A stretch of 64,000 nucleotides of DNA from CAYSRJ01 sp964521865 (GCA_964521865.1 CAZFTJ010000002.1:62001-126000), one strand, 5' to 3'; counted from the first letter of the stretch, positions 43,969-53,514 are shown. Notes: generated from the sequence alone by a model not told the origin. Numbers and translations are program-made.

Positions 43969-44937
43969 CTATGCCGTATAAACATCATCGAGCGCCTCCG
44001 CAGGAGCAGGATGTGGGCTTTTCCGTGCAAACTCAATTGCCTTCTGCAATTCAGTGTCAATCTTGTTTTCGATTATATCCAGGTCTTCCGGTTTGATAAG
44101 ATTGTTTTCAGTGACGAATTTCCTGAAACGGGCTATTGGGCATCTTTTTTTCCACACCTCCACCTCTTTCTGTGTCCTGTAGGGTTGAGGATCTCCTTCC
44201 CAGTGTCCTCTCCATCTATAGGTCTTGCATTCAACGAAGGTGGGTCCACCTCCCTGCCGGGCTCTCTGTACGGCCTCACATGTTTTCCGATACACTTCAA
44301 CAACATCGTTCCCATCGACAATCATGGACTTCATATCATAGGCAAGGGCCCGCTTTGCCACGTCTTTTATACTCTGGTGGTCGGCCAGAGGAGTGGTCTG
44401 AGCATACTGGTTGTTTTCACAGATGAAGATAACCGGCAAATTCCACGTTGAGGCAAGATTGCATGCTTCATGGAACTGTCCGACATTTGTCGCGCCGTCT
44501 CCAAAAAAAGCAACCGAGACATTGTCTTCATTCTTATACTGAATACCCACACCAGCTCCAACCGCAATGGGTATTCCACCGCTTACAATTCCATTGGCCC
44601 CCAGAATACCGATATCAAGATCTGCAATATGCATTGAACCTCCTTTTCCCTTGCAATAACCCGTTTTCCTGCCAAAGAGCTCGGCCATCATATAGTCAAG
44701 ACGTCCACCTTTGGCAATACAGTGACCATGTCCTCTATGGGTACTCGTTATGTAATCGGTTTTTCTGAGAGCGGCGCAGACGCCGGCTGCGACGGCTTCT
44801 TCGCCGATGTAGAGATGTATAAATCCAGGAATTTCTCCATCAGCATACAGCTGAATAATAACTGTATCGAACTTTCGTATTCGTACCATGGTCCGATAAA
44901 TCTCAAAGGCTTTTTCTTTATTAATAGAGAAGATCAT
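43969..44937 (-). CDS. acoA: Dehydrogenase E1 component, alpha subunit
   Basis: 322 residues from the ATG at 44937 (GAGGAA upstream). Thiamine-diphosphate subunit: the TPP fold signature runs from GDGATNVGQFHEACNLAS (146-163) to ICENNQYAQ (172-180). Substrate-pocket motifs are STHRGHGHCIAKGG and GSMHIAD. It decarboxylates the 2-oxoacid or cleaves acetoin and reductively acylates E2. First gene of an E1-alpha/E1-beta/E2 operon. A dihydrolipoamide dehydrogenase (E3) gene is absent here and must be supplied elsewhere. Confidence 0.93.
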   Translation of the reverse strand: MIFSINKEKAFEIYRTMVRIRKFDTVIIQLYADGEIPGFIHLYIGEEAVAAGVCAALRKTDYITSTHRGHGHCIAKGGRLDYMMAELFGRKTGYCKGKGGSMHIADLDIGILGANGIVSGGIPIAVGAGVGIQYKNEDNVSVAFFGDGATNVGQFHEACNLASTWNLPVIFICENNQYAQTTPLADHQSIKDVAKRALAYDMKSMIVDGNDVVEVYRKTCEAVQRARQGGGPTFVECKTYRWRGHWEGDPQPYRTQKEVEVWKKRCPIARFRKFVTENNLIKPEDLDIIENKIDTELQKAIEFARKSPHPAPAEALDDVYTA

Positions 44938-44988
44938 ATCATGATTCCTCTTTTTAGTATGTTTGATGATAAGATGCTGATCACTATG

Positions 44989-45018
44989 AGCATACGTTAT
45001 CAGTAGATTTTCTGTCAA
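44989..45018 (-). promoter_or_regulatory. Promoter of the E1/E2 dehydrogenase operon
   Basis: TTGACA (minus, 45018-45013), 18-base spacer, TATGCT (44994-44989). It predicts a start near 44982 and a leader of about 45 bases, separating this operon from the isomerase gene upstream. Confidence 0.5.
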
Positions 45019-45077
45019 GAATAATATATGCCTGTGAGCGGCTGTTCAATTCAACACAAGGATTAACCTCATTTCTG

Positions 45078-46658
45078 TTATGACATGCGCCTTCTTGCAT
45101 CTCCAATGACATTCACCTGCAGCCCTATGTGTTTCGCTGTAGAAGCTAACTCATCGATAATGTTACCATAACAAATAGTTATATGGTTCGATTTATGACT
45201 ACTCATCAACTGATCCTTCTCATATCCAGGAATGTACACATTCGCAATAGGCCACTCTTTTGTAGTTTCATTCAGACGTCTCCTCACTTCATCATCCGGA
45301 AGCCTAACTGCTTCTCCTGTCCCAACGTCCATGCCGATTTTTTCAAAGCTTTCATAAAATCTAGCCCAGGTTATTTTACCGGGCTTTGAAACACCACTGC
45401 ACGTTCCGCCACCTTTGGGAAAGTACATTGCAGGTTGTCGGTACACATGTGTATTTTCCCATCCTCCCCAGTGTGCAGGTGGACCCCCGCCAGAAATTTC
45501 TAACACCCAGATGAACTTATCCTCCCACCAATCACCCCAGCGAACATCATGAAGAGTCGTTTCTGGAGGCATACCCTTCTGTTTTAATACATCATGCATC
45601 AATACTTGAGGAATAGCAGAACCAAGGTCGCCCTCGTTAAAATGAATTATTGGACTTCCGTTATTTATAACTTCACCTGTTTCAGGATACACTATATCCG
45701 GGCGGTCGCTATTATTTAACATTCCCTCAGGAAGGTCAGAAGCACTTGTGCATCTTACTAGACCGTACTGATAAGGTATGCCGATTGCGGCAAGACCATA
45801 TCTTTTATAAATGATCCCGGCTGCAGTATACATCTTCATCTGCTCTAGAACCTGATTTCGAACAAGCTCTGTATTGGATTCTTTGCCCCAATGGAAGATG
45901 GTACCTTTTTCTTCTAAAAATTTTAAATTATTCGCTGCCACTTCATCAGATACGAGATTCATTTCAGCGAGCATATCAGACTGATTTAATAATTCAACAG
46001 GCATACCAATAGCAGCGATTCTATCAGGACTTAAAACTGCATTAAGCATCCCCATACAACCTGGATCCATTTGACCGAGGATTCTTTTATATTTCAATAT
46101 ATTGTCGGCTAGCTCTTTACCAAATGTATCAGCTTCACGTGGTATTGTAAGATCTTTAATATCAGTTATATGATTCATTGAATAATTTATACTCCCTTTT
46201 TCAATCCAACTTTTCAGATTTTTCATAAACCGAGGATCATTACTAAAAGAACTGCTCCATATTTTTGAATGGTGGATATTTAATCTTTCAAGGACTGCCG
46301 AATGATTCAGAAGCGCAACTAAACCTGGCCAGGTCCCATCAAAATTACCCAACAATAATATTGGACCGTTATGCAATTTTAATGAGGAAGCTACATGATG
46401 TGCCCACGTCCATGAAGATAAAACAATAACAACTGAAGCTTGTGAATCTATTTCTGCAAATAGCTTACAACCTTCTGCTTGAGTTGTTATAAATCCATGC
46501 TTTTTCGATGGTTTATACGGATTTATACGAACGGTTTCTACATGCAATTTTTTAAAGGCTCTTTCCACTTCATGTAATGTCAAATCTTGCTTTGGCCAGC
46601 ACAGCACATTAACTGAATCTCTAAAATCCCCATTTGAAACAAGATATACTCTTTTCAT
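45078..46658 (-). CDS. L-fucose/L-arabinose isomerase-like protein (copy 1)
   Basis: 526 residues, no signal peptide. The N-terminal Rossmann-like part (MKRVYLVSNGDFRDSVN, ASVVIVLSSWTWAHHVASSL, GPILLLGNFDGTWPGLV) and the C-terminal part (NETTKEWPIANVYIPG, then SSHKSNHITICYGN) match the fucose/arabinose isomerase fold. The other copy at 50579 shares the ETTKEWP motif and the His/Asn-x-His plus YG ending. It probably interconverts an aldose and ketose with a divalent metal; the sugar is unknown. Last gene of the AT-rich island operon. Confidence 0.82.
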   Translation of the reverse strand: MKRVYLVSNGDFRDSVNVLCWPKQDLTLHEVERAFKKLHVETVRINPYKPSKKHGFITTQAEGCKLFAEIDSQASVVIVLSSWTWAHHVASSLKLHNGPILLLGNFDGTWPGLVALLNHSAVLERLNIHHSKIWSSSFSNDPRFMKNLKSWIEKGSINYSMNHITDIKDLTIPREADTFGKELADNILKYKRILGQMDPGCMGMLNAVLSPDRIAAIGMPVELLNQSDMLAEMNLVSDEVAANNLKFLEEKGTIFHWGKESNTELVRNQVLEQMKMYTAAGIIYKRYGLAAIGIPYQYGLVRCTSASDLPEGMLNNSDRPDIVYPETGEVINNGSPIIHFNEGDLGSAIPQVLMHDVLKQKGMPPETTLHDVRWGDWWEDKFIWVLEISGGGPPAHWGGWENTHVYRQPAMYFPKGGGTCSGVSKPGKITWARFYESFEKIGMDVGTGEAVRLPDDEVRRRLNETTKEWPIANVYIPGYEKDQLMSSHKSNHITICYGNIIDELASTAKHIGLQVNVIGDARRRMS

Positions 46659-46789
46659 AATTTTTCTCTCCTCGAGCCTTAAGGTGCTATTATTTAGCAG
46701 GTTTTTTAATGCTTTTACTGAAAATACTAAAAGTATGAATTAAACAAGAGGCAGGTACATATCAAGAACCTGTTTGTGTTTTAAAGCTG

Positions 46790-47635
46790 CTATCCTTTTA
46801 CAGCTCCAAATGTCAAGCCTCTTACGAGAAATCGCTGTGCAAATAGCGCCATAATAACAGGTGGTATTACTGCAACAAGACCTCGAACCGATGTAATCCA
46901 GAATTGTATTCCCTGGACATTTCCAGTGCCCGCAATTTGAATTGTAATAGGGCTTGCTTTACGGTAGGCTAAGGTTAATGCAAACATATATTCATTCCAT
47001 GTAAATGCGAAAACGAGTATCGATGAAGCAACCAAGCCGGCGGAGGCCAGAGGAAGCGCAATTCTCCAGAAGTATTTAAAATATGAGCAACCATCGACAA
47101 GTGCTGCATCATTGATTTCTAGAGGTATTTCTTTAAACACATCTCTTGTTATTAAAACAACAAACGGCAGGTTAAAGGTAGTATTAACAATGATCAAAGC
47201 AAGAGGGTTGTCCACTAATTTAAAAAATTTAAACACCATTAAAAAAGGAATCACAAGAACCACCGGAGGAAGCATTCTCTGTGACAAGAAAAATACTACC
47301 ATCCCTCTGTTGCTCCATCTATAAAACTTGAACCTTGCCAGACTGAACCCTGCCATGCTTCCTATTATAATTGATAATAAGACGGCTGACACAGCTATTA
47401 TAAGGCTGTTTTTTAACCCATGCGATAATTCGGGCCATCTGTGTCCTATTTCTGATTGCCAATTGCTTAATGTCGGCTTAAAACCTATAAAGGGTACCCA
47501 CTTTGCTTCCATACAATCTTTTGGCAACTTGAAAGTGGTTATTAAAACATAATAAAAGGGAATGACAGCAATACATACAAGAACGATTAGTAAAAAATAC
47601 ACCGGTATTTTTGAAGCTTTACTTTTCCTGTGCAT
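46790..47635 (-). CDS. Sugar ABC transporter permease, MalG type (island importer)
   Basis: 281 residues, six membrane segments, EAA loop EINDAALVDGCSYFKYFWRI followed by ALPLASAGL. The first helix (VYFLLIVLVCIAVIPFYYVL) follows a short basic N-terminus. It pairs with the MalF-type gene 12 bases upstream. No ATPase gene is nearby, as in the first importer. Confidence 0.93.
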   Translation of the reverse strand: MHRKSKASKIPVYFLLIVLVCIAVIPFYYVLITTFKLPKDCMEAKWVPFIGFKPTLSNWQSEIGHRWPELSHGLKNSLIIAVSAVLLSIIIGSMAGFSLARFKFYRWSNRGMVVFFLSQRMLPPVVLVIPFLMVFKFFKLVDNPLALIIVNTTFNLPFVVLITRDVFKEIPLEINDAALVDGCSYFKYFWRIALPLASAGLVASSILVFAFTWNEYMFALTLAYRKASPITIQIAGTGNVQGIQFWITSVRGLVAVIPPVIMALFAQRFLVRGLTFGAVKG

Positions 47636-47647
47636 GTAACAATCCTA

Positions 47648-48610
47648 TTATTCGTAAATATCCGTAAAACCGCTATATTTGAAAAGTAAATTGAATATTA
47701 TAAGCACAGAAATTAAGAAAATAAAAGATAAGGCGGATCCATACCCAAGACTAAAATCCTTTAAGGCTGTTTTATAGGTGTTAATTGAATACGTTTCAGT
47801 AGCAAAACCAGGACCGCCGTAGGTTAAAGAGAATGGTACGTCAAATATTTTTAAAGCCTCAATCGATCTGAGCATTATCACCGTTATTAGAGATGGTTTT
47901 AAAAAGGGGAATGAAACGCGCCAGAATACTCGAAATGAAGAATTTGTATCTAAGTACGCCGCTTCTTTAATTTCATCGGGTATTAACTGAAGGCCTGCCA
48001 GAAGAATAATGAAGCAAAAGGGGGTCCACTCCCAAATATCTAAAATCATGATAGTAAAGAGCGCCATTTTTGGATCTGAAGTCCATCCAACCGGGTTTAT
48101 TTTAAACAGATAATATAAAAGCTGATTTACCGGGCCTTTTACATAGAAAAAAATAAAAGACAAAAACCCTATAGCCACAGGAGGAGCAAATAAAGGAAGG
48201 AGAAATAGGATTCTGAAAATTTTATTTCCACTTTCAATGTCCTGCACCAATACAGCTAGCATTAATCCTAACCCAACTTCAGTAGTAACTGAAATAATAA
48301 AAAACTTGAGAGTTACACCAAGAGAATTCAAGACTTTGTAATCTTTAACAGCATCTATATAATTTAAAAATCCAATAAAAGTCTTTTGTCCCGACCCCTG
48401 CCAGTTAAAGAAACTCAAATGCAATGAATACAGTATAGGAAAAATGATAAAAGACAGAATCCATACGAATGCAGGTAAAAGAAACAATATTTTTGTAGAG
48501 TTGGTTTTAGCCTTTTTTTGTATCATCTTAATTACTGCTATTATTATTACTATCCCGAATAATAAAATCATCCATCTTGAAACATCCAGACCTGCAATTT
48601 GGATTCTCAT
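47648..48610 (-). CDS. Sugar ABC transporter permease, MalF type (island importer)
   Basis: 320 residues from the ATG at 48610; a TTG four codons earlier is also possible. Hydrophobic segments begin at residue 12. The EAA loop is IKEAAYLDTNSSFRVFWRVS followed by FPFLKPSL. It lies downstream of the binding-protein gene, separated by about 210 bases containing a long hairpin. Confidence 0.92.
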   Translation of the reverse strand: MRIQIAGLDVSRWMILLFGIVIIIAVIKMIQKKAKTNSTKILFLLPAFVWILSFIIFPILYSLHLSFFNWQGSGQKTFIGFLNYIDAVKDYKVLNSLGVTLKFFIISVTTEVGLGLMLAVLVQDIESGNKIFRILFLLPLFAPPVAIGFLSFIFFYVKGPVNQLLYYLFKINPVGWTSDPKMALFTIMILDIWEWTPFCFIILLAGLQLIPDEIKEAAYLDTNSSFRVFWRVSFPFLKPSLITVIMLRSIEALKIFDVPFSLTYGGPGFATETYSINTYKTALKDFSLGYGSALSFIFLISVLIIFNLLFKYSGFTDIYE

Positions 48611-48767
48611 TTTTCTACCCAAATATTTATGGACTTGACTATCTATTCAACTATGAATACGAGAGTTTTTCCCTTTGTGTTATTTTTAGGCCCTCATTCA
48701 GCAGTTAATAAGACCAGGCAAAAACAACCATCTGTTTAAAAAGCTTGTTTGACTGAAATTATAAAGA

Positions 48768-48804
48768 CAATTTACAGGATAAAAGAAAAATATCCTGTAA
48801 ATTG
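48768..48804 (-). terminator. Long hairpin between binding protein and permeases (island importer)
   Basis: A perfect 14-bp inverted repeat (arms CAATTTACAGGATA and TATCCTGTAAATTG) with a 9-base loop, starting 17 bases after the binding-protein stop. On the minus strand TCTTTATAATTT follows. It has the same position and likely role as the hairpin at 1542-1569. Confidence 0.75.
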
Positions 48805-48820
48805 CCTCCTTCATTTTCCA

Positions 48821-50455
48821 CTAACGTGGAGTATACCCTATGGAGTACTGGTAATTTGCTAATTGCGATTGTCTACCAAGTTGATTTGTGATCTTTTCCC
48901 AATCATCATAGGTTTTATCCAGGGCTTCTTGAGGCGATCGTTGGCCAGTAATAGCTTCAGATAAATGGTTGTCGAGTGCTTCGGCATAAAGGGTGGCCCC
49001 GGGAATCCTTAAATAAGGAGCAGTTACTTTACCCATAAAGTAGTTTTCATAAACGGCTTTCTCGTATTCCTTAGCGTCATCAGCATTCCATCCGGAGTTT
49101 ACCCAATCCTCAACAGTTGCCGTCCCCCCATGGTCTTTGAAAAATTCAAAATATCTTCCCATGTTAATTCCTGTAAATCCATGAGTTATATTCCAGAAAG
49201 ATATGTCTTTCTGAGCTTGAAATGCAGCAAGGTGGTAAACAAGCGCCGGATTTTTAGACTGCTTGAATATGAATATACTCCATGACGGTCCGGTTGTATT
49301 TACAACAATATTAGGTTCTTTCATCTTAATCCATTTATTATTTGCTAAATCCCAAACTTCCATCGTACCGGGAAGCACGCTACACCCGAGTGTACCCTGA
49401 ACCTTAGATCTGTCAGGATCCTGAACAAGTGCACCGAGGTCCTGATATCCAAAATTAAAAATGGCATCACCGGTAAGAAAATCATTCCACATCTCACCCA
49501 ACCCCCAACCTGCCTGAGCCGGAGAACCGGCATGATACAATCTAACGGCCATTTTCAGAGCACGAACAAATCCCGGCGTGTTGATTAAAGGTTTCATGGT
49601 ATCGGGATCGAACCAATAAATATTATGGGACTTGTCGGGTTTACCGTTATTCCCCGGTAAAACAACATACGCATCGGCTAATGATACGAAATGCCACATT
49701 GCCTGTTCACCTTTTTTCCATGATTGTGTTATACCATGGTCCGGTTTGCCGTCATTGTTCCAATCTTTCCCATTAAAAAATTCTGCAATATCAGCAAGTT
49801 CTTCCCAAGTTCTTGGAGGTACTTGATATTCATAGCCTTTTTCTTTTTTAAATGCGGCCTTCCATTTGGGATCTAATAATATATCTTTCCGATAATTTAA
49901 TGTATGATTATCAAAGTCATTCGGAGCCAAGTACCATTTTCCTTCCCATTGTTCTATAAATCTCATGGGTTTTACCACGCTATCTTTTTCCCATTTCGGG
50001 AAACGAGGATCTTTATAAATATCTTCAATATTATAAATAAATCCCCCTTTAATCATATCACCCATCAGCCATACAGGACCGTCAAACCCGTCAAAACCTC
50101 CAGCCCCTGTATATAAGTCGGTCATGAGCTTCTCTCTAATTTGGGCGATAGGGACTTCTATAATATTCAATTTTGCACCTGTGATCTTTTCCCATTCATC
50201 CCGCCAATGGTACAAAGCACCTGATATAGCGCCGTGCTCACCGGCGGCAAGAACGCCAATATTAATCTGTTTCCCCTTAAAGTACTGTTCAAGATCTCCA
50301 GCGGGTGGAACCGGTACACCTTCTACTCCCACCACCTCTTTGGCTTTACCGCCGCCTTCAGGAGCACTGCCCGCAAAGAGTGAAATGTTCGTGGTAAAAA
50401 GAATTAGTAGAAAGATAAGCAACAACATCCCTGCTTTTTTAATTTCTCTGTCCAT
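48821..50455 (-). CDS. Large extracellular sugar-binding protein (island importer)
   Basis: 544 residues, larger than the usual 400-450. The signal sequence (AGMLLLIFLLILFTTNISLFA) ends at AGSAPEGGG with no lipobox Cys. The mature part has KQINIGVLAAGEHGAISGAL, a calcium-loop-like DWNNDGKPDHG near 250, and many Trp residues typical of saccharide binding. Larger members of this family often bind oligosaccharides; that is inference. The ribosome site AGGAGGG is strong. It is the second gene after the copy-2 isomerase. Confidence 0.88.
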   Translation of the reverse strand: MDREIKKAGMLLLIFLLILFTTNISLFAGSAPEGGGKAKEVVGVEGVPVPPAGDLEQYFKGKQINIGVLAAGEHGAISGALYHWRDEWEKITGAKLNIIEVPIAQIREKLMTDLYTGAGGFDGFDGPVWLMGDMIKGGFIYNIEDIYKDPRFPKWEKDSVVKPMRFIEQWEGKWYLAPNDFDNHTLNYRKDILLDPKWKAAFKKEKGYEYQVPPRTWEELADIAEFFNGKDWNNDGKPDHGITQSWKKGEQAMWHFVSLADAYVVLPGNNGKPDKSHNIYWFDPDTMKPLINTPGFVRALKMAVRLYHAGSPAQAGWGLGEMWNDFLTGDAIFNFGYQDLGALVQDPDRSKVQGTLGCSVLPGTMEVWDLANNKWIKMKEPNIVVNTTGPSWSIFIFKQSKNPALVYHLAAFQAQKDISFWNITHGFTGINMGRYFEFFKDHGGTATVEDWVNSGWNADDAKEYEKAVYENYFMGKVTAPYLRIPGATLYAEALDNHLSEAITGQRSPQEALDKTYDDWEKITNQLGRQSQLANYQYSIGYTPR

Positions 50456-50578
50456 AATAATTAATCCTCCCTCTTAGATTTTTTAATAAATTTCTCAAAA
50501 TCAACAGCATTCGTCACCTCCCTCCAAATTTTATAAAAATACCAATTATAAGGCTGATAATTTAATTTCTTATTTTAT

Positions 50579-51991
50579 TTAATTTATTAGCATATCAACT
50601 TCGATATTAAGCATTCCGCATATCATCTTTAGTTCATCAACATGGTCGCCATAAACAGCATGGCAGTGATTTGCATCGAATTTTTCGATAAATACTTTAT
50701 GGTCGAAAGGCAATTTAGCAAATACATGAGGCCATTCCTTTGTCGTTTCCGTCATTTTTCCTTCCGGCAGCTCAACAAATTCAACAGGTATTATCACCAT
50801 TTTATATTCGCTTTCAATTCTTGTGAGTCTTGCTATCGTTGCAATACCAGCCTTTGTCATACAATTGACATGCGCACCGCCACCACTATAAATTTCAAGC
50901 ACTGGATAAAGGGTTACGTTTTTTAAATTTTTTTTCGGGGTCCTGGACTTTCCGGCATAGTAGGTTGACTGTGATCCACAATTACAGAAAACCATAACAT
51001 TGTACTCTTCATCATAATGTCGTACATCCATAAACAACACAGGCTCTCCTGTTAAAAGTTTGAGAATCTGCATTGTCAATGCAGCATCGGAATCTGCTTC
51101 ACACGCAAAAACGACAGGTTCCTTCTCTCCATCCCAATCATACGGATCATTAAAAAACGCCGCCCCCAGGCACTCGGTACAATAATGTCTGCTCATCTCA
51201 TAATGACATTTAACACCGATAAAATCTAAATCATTTATTTCAATAATTTTTCTAATAGCTTCATAATGCCTAATTTGAGTTTTTAATTTTTCTTCAGTTA
51301 AACGTTTATTGTCATAATTAATTTTATTAACATTTTCATTTAACCATTTAAACGCTTTTTCTACCTGCTCTTCCGATGTTATATCAGCAAGTCGTATTAT
51401 TTCGGATTGATCTATATGTTCAATATCTACTCCAAATTTTTTCTGCCAATCTTGCATACTTACAGTTGAACTATACATACCAAGACTTCTCCCGCCTATT
51501 AATCCATACTTCTGCCCATTTAATCTATTCACTACACGTGCGCATTTAGAGAATTGTACTACTCGATCTAAAACATCTTTGTCCCTAATGTCGCCGGCAA
51601 CTCGATAATGTTTTATTCCAAGATGATGGAGTGCACCGCCACTTGCAAGCATAGCGACCATGCCCGGCCAATCTGGGTTCAAATTTGCAGCCAATAAAAA
51701 CGGGCCTTTTGCATTTTTTGCGGCTATGGCAGTAAAGTTTGGATAACTGAATACACCATATGAAAAGATCAGACCGTCAATATTCTTTGATGATAATTTT
51801 ACGGCTTCTTCTTTTGCAGTTTTTACTGAATTGATTAATTTATCTCCTGTAATAACCTCTATTTCTCCTGTTTTATTGATTTCTGTGACTATGGCATCTA
51901 GTTGTTTTTTTACAACTCCTTTTAACTGTTCATGAACTTCCGGTTCACCGTCAGAAAAACCTAGTATACCAATCCTTGGTTTTCCGTACAT
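50579..51991 (-). CDS. L-fucose/L-arabinose isomerase-like protein (copy 2)
   Basis: 470 residues. RIGILGFSDGEPEVHEQL opens the N-terminal domain; PDWPGMVAMLASGGALHHLG parallels the same region of copy 1. The middle holds GVKCHYEMSRHYCTECLGAAF (Glu/Asp/His candidates for metal binding, CHYEMS and CEADSD). The end has TETTKEWPHVFAKLPF and ANHCHAVYGD. First gene of the island operon, directly behind the strong promoter at 52116-52143, with GGAGG before the ATG. Probably an isomerase for the imported sugar. Confidence 0.85.
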   Translation of the reverse strand: MYGKPRIGILGFSDGEPEVHEQLKGVVKKQLDAIVTEINKTGEIEVITGDKLINSVKTAKEEAVKLSSKNIDGLIFSYGVFSYPNFTAIAAKNAKGPFLLAANLNPDWPGMVAMLASGGALHHLGIKHYRVAGDIRDKDVLDRVVQFSKCARVVNRLNGQKYGLIGGRSLGMYSSTVSMQDWQKKFGVDIEHIDQSEIIRLADITSEEQVEKAFKWLNENVNKINYDNKRLTEEKLKTQIRHYEAIRKIIEINDLDFIGVKCHYEMSRHYCTECLGAAFFNDPYDWDGEKEPVVFACEADSDAALTMQILKLLTGEPVLFMDVRHYDEEYNVMVFCNCGSQSTYYAGKSRTPKKNLKNVTLYPVLEIYSGGGAHVNCMTKAGIATIARLTRIESEYKMVIIPVEFVELPEGKMTETTKEWPHVFAKLPFDHKVFIEKFDANHCHAVYGDHVDELKMICGMLNIEVDMLIN

Positions 51992-52081
51992 TGATTACCT
52001 CCAATAAAATAATTAAATAGTTTTTTCATTACTGTCCGGTGCTGATAATCATAACTTTTTTGTTATACAAAAAATATATTA

Positions 52082-52111
52082 TCAAATATGAAACATATAA
52101 TTCATATTTGA
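52082..52111 (-). promoter_or_regulatory. Inverted repeat at the operon transcription start
   Basis: A perfect 11-bp inverted repeat, TCAAATATGAA/TTCATATTTGA, with an 8-base spacer, placed at the predicted start (about 52109) of the isomerase-importer operon. It could be the operator of the IclR-type regulator or a 5' hairpin. Confidence 0.6.
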
Positions 52112-52115
52112 ATCA

Positions 52116-52143
52116 ATTATACCACTCAATTAACGTATGTCAA
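52116..52143 (-). promoter_or_regulatory. Consensus promoter of the isomerase-importer operon
   Basis: TTGACA (minus, 52143-52138), 16-base spacer, TATAAT (52121-52116): both boxes match consensus exactly. It predicts a start near 52109 and a leader of about 118 bases before the copy-2 isomerase. Such a strong core promoter fits control by a repressor. Confidence 0.8.
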
Positions 52144-52265
52144 GATTTTTTAACTTTTTATTAAATGAGTCCGCGAAAGCATTTATCAATTTTCATTATT
52201 TCTTTAAGTAATCCAATGGTTTAATATTTTGTAAAAAATAGCATGTTTTTCTTAAAATATTTATG

Positions 52266-52291
52266 TAAACGTATATGTATACGTATACATA
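52266..52291. promoter_or_regulatory. LacI-type operator, operon side
   Basis: A perfect 18-bp palindrome (52274-52291, centre GTATAC-GTATAC) preceded by an overlapping TAAACGTATA half-site (52266-52275), the same half-site as in the operator at 52458-52479. Odd-CG-centred palindromes of this sort are typical targets of LacI-family repressors. Confidence 0.7.
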
Positions 52292-52457
52292 AATAAAGAT
52301 TTTCTTTTTTGTCAACAGTTTTTTAAGTCTTTTTATTAATTATCAATTTTATAAAAAAATATAACTCATTAAGATTTATAATTTTAAAAAATGTTTTATA
52401 CATAATAAGAATAGAATTTTCTTTACAAATGTGAAAATAAATATAATATTGCCTTTG

Positions 52458-52481
52458 TATACGTTTACATAAACGTATAAT
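52458..52481 (+). promoter_or_regulatory. LacI-type operator overlapping the lacI -10 box
   Basis: A perfect 10-bp inverted repeat, TATACGTTTA-CA-TAAACGTATA (52458-52479). A consensus TATAAT (52476-52481) overlaps its right arm; the -35 is poor. Occupation by the regulator should block its own promoter (autoregulation). Confidence 0.75.
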
Positions 52482-52518
52482 TGTTATTATTTATAAATTT
52501 ATTTATATAGAATAAAAT

Positions 52519-53514
52519 ATGGCTACACAGAGAGATGTCGCAAAAAGATCGCAGGTATCGGTTGCCACTGTATCTAGATATATAAACAAGGTTGGTTACA
52601 TCAGTCCGGAAATAAAAAAAAAGATACAAAAAGCCATTGATGAACTCAATTACCGACCAAATTTAGTAGCACGTAGTTTAAAGCTGAGCAGTTCTAAAAC
52701 CTTTGGATTTATTTTCCCTGATATCGAAAATCAATTCTTTATCAAACTTATAAAAAAGGCGGAAGAAACTGCAATAAATTACGGTTATAACGTAATTCTC
52801 TGTAATACGGAAAATGATACTGAGAAAGGTAAAATGTATGTTGAAGTTCTAAAGGGAAAACTTGTTGACGGTTATTTGATTATTCCCTCAACATCTGAAG
52901 ATCCTGCATCTTTTGATATTCTTAAATCTGAAAGAGTGATTTATGTTGATAGATTTTCAGGATTAGAAAATGAGGTATGCATAAAGCTGGATAATATCAT
53001 AGGTGTAAAAATGGCTCTGGAATATTTGATACGTTTAGGCCATCAGAGAATAGGTGTAATCAACGTACCTTTAGATATTACAACCGGTTTGGAGCGTTTT
53101 CAGGGATACAAACTGACTCTAGCCAAGCATCAGATCCCACTTGAAAGGAAATTGATCAAATATGCTGATTACTCAATCGAAAGCGGTTATGAAAGAACAA
53201 AGGAACTATTGGCTTTAGCGGACAGGCCTTCTGCATTATTTCCAATGAGTGGGCCAACTACGATCGGCGCTTTAAAAGCCATAAAAGAAAAGGGGTTAAT
53301 GATACCTGATGATATTTCCATCGTTGGATTTGATGAATTTGATTCCGCGGAGCTGCTTCATCCACCTCTTACTACTGTTATTCAGCCGGCATATGAATTT
53401 GGAGCCAGGGCTATAAATGCTCTTATTAAAATTATTAATAATGAAAAACTAGGTTTCAGGATTCTTGAATTAAAACCAGTCTTAATGATTCGAGAATCCT
53501 GTAAACAAATATAG
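52519..53514 (+). CDS. LacI-family transcriptional regulator
   Basis: 331 residues. The N-terminal helix-turn-helix and hinge (TQRDVAKRSQVSVATVSRYI, then LNYRPNLVARSLK) are typical, followed by a periplasmic-binding-protein-like sensor domain (FGFIFPDIENQFFIKLIKK, DGYLIIPST, IGVINVPLD, VGFDEFDSAELLHPPLTTV). It is divergent from the isomerase-importer operon and has operator-like palindromes on both sides of the control region. Probably the sugar-responsive repressor of the island and of itself. Only a weak ribosome site precedes the ATG. Confidence 0.95.
   Translation: MATQRDVAKRSQVSVATVSRYINKVGYISPEIKKKIQKAIDELNYRPNLVARSLKLSSSKTFGFIFPDIENQFFIKLIKKAEETAINYGYNVILCNTENDTEKGKMYVEVLKGKLVDGYLIIPSTSEDPASFDILKSERVIYVDRFSGLENEVCIKLDNIIGVKMALEYLIRLGHQRIGVINVPLDITTGLERFQGYKLTLAKHQIPLERKLIKYADYSIESGYERTKELLALADRPSALFPMSGPTTIGALKAIKEKGLMIPDDISIVGFDEFDSAELLHPPLTTVIQPAYEFGARAINALIKIINNEKLGFRILELKPVLMIRESCKQI

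Larger units (their letters stand above)
51992..52518. other. AT-rich divergent control region of the catabolic island
   Basis: 527 bases, very AT-rich. It holds the inverted repeat at 52082-52111, the consensus promoter for the minus-strand operon, an 18-bp palindrome (52274-52291), a 22-bp operator-like repeat (52458-52479) and the lacI -10 box. No gene is seen inside it. Confidence 0.7.
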
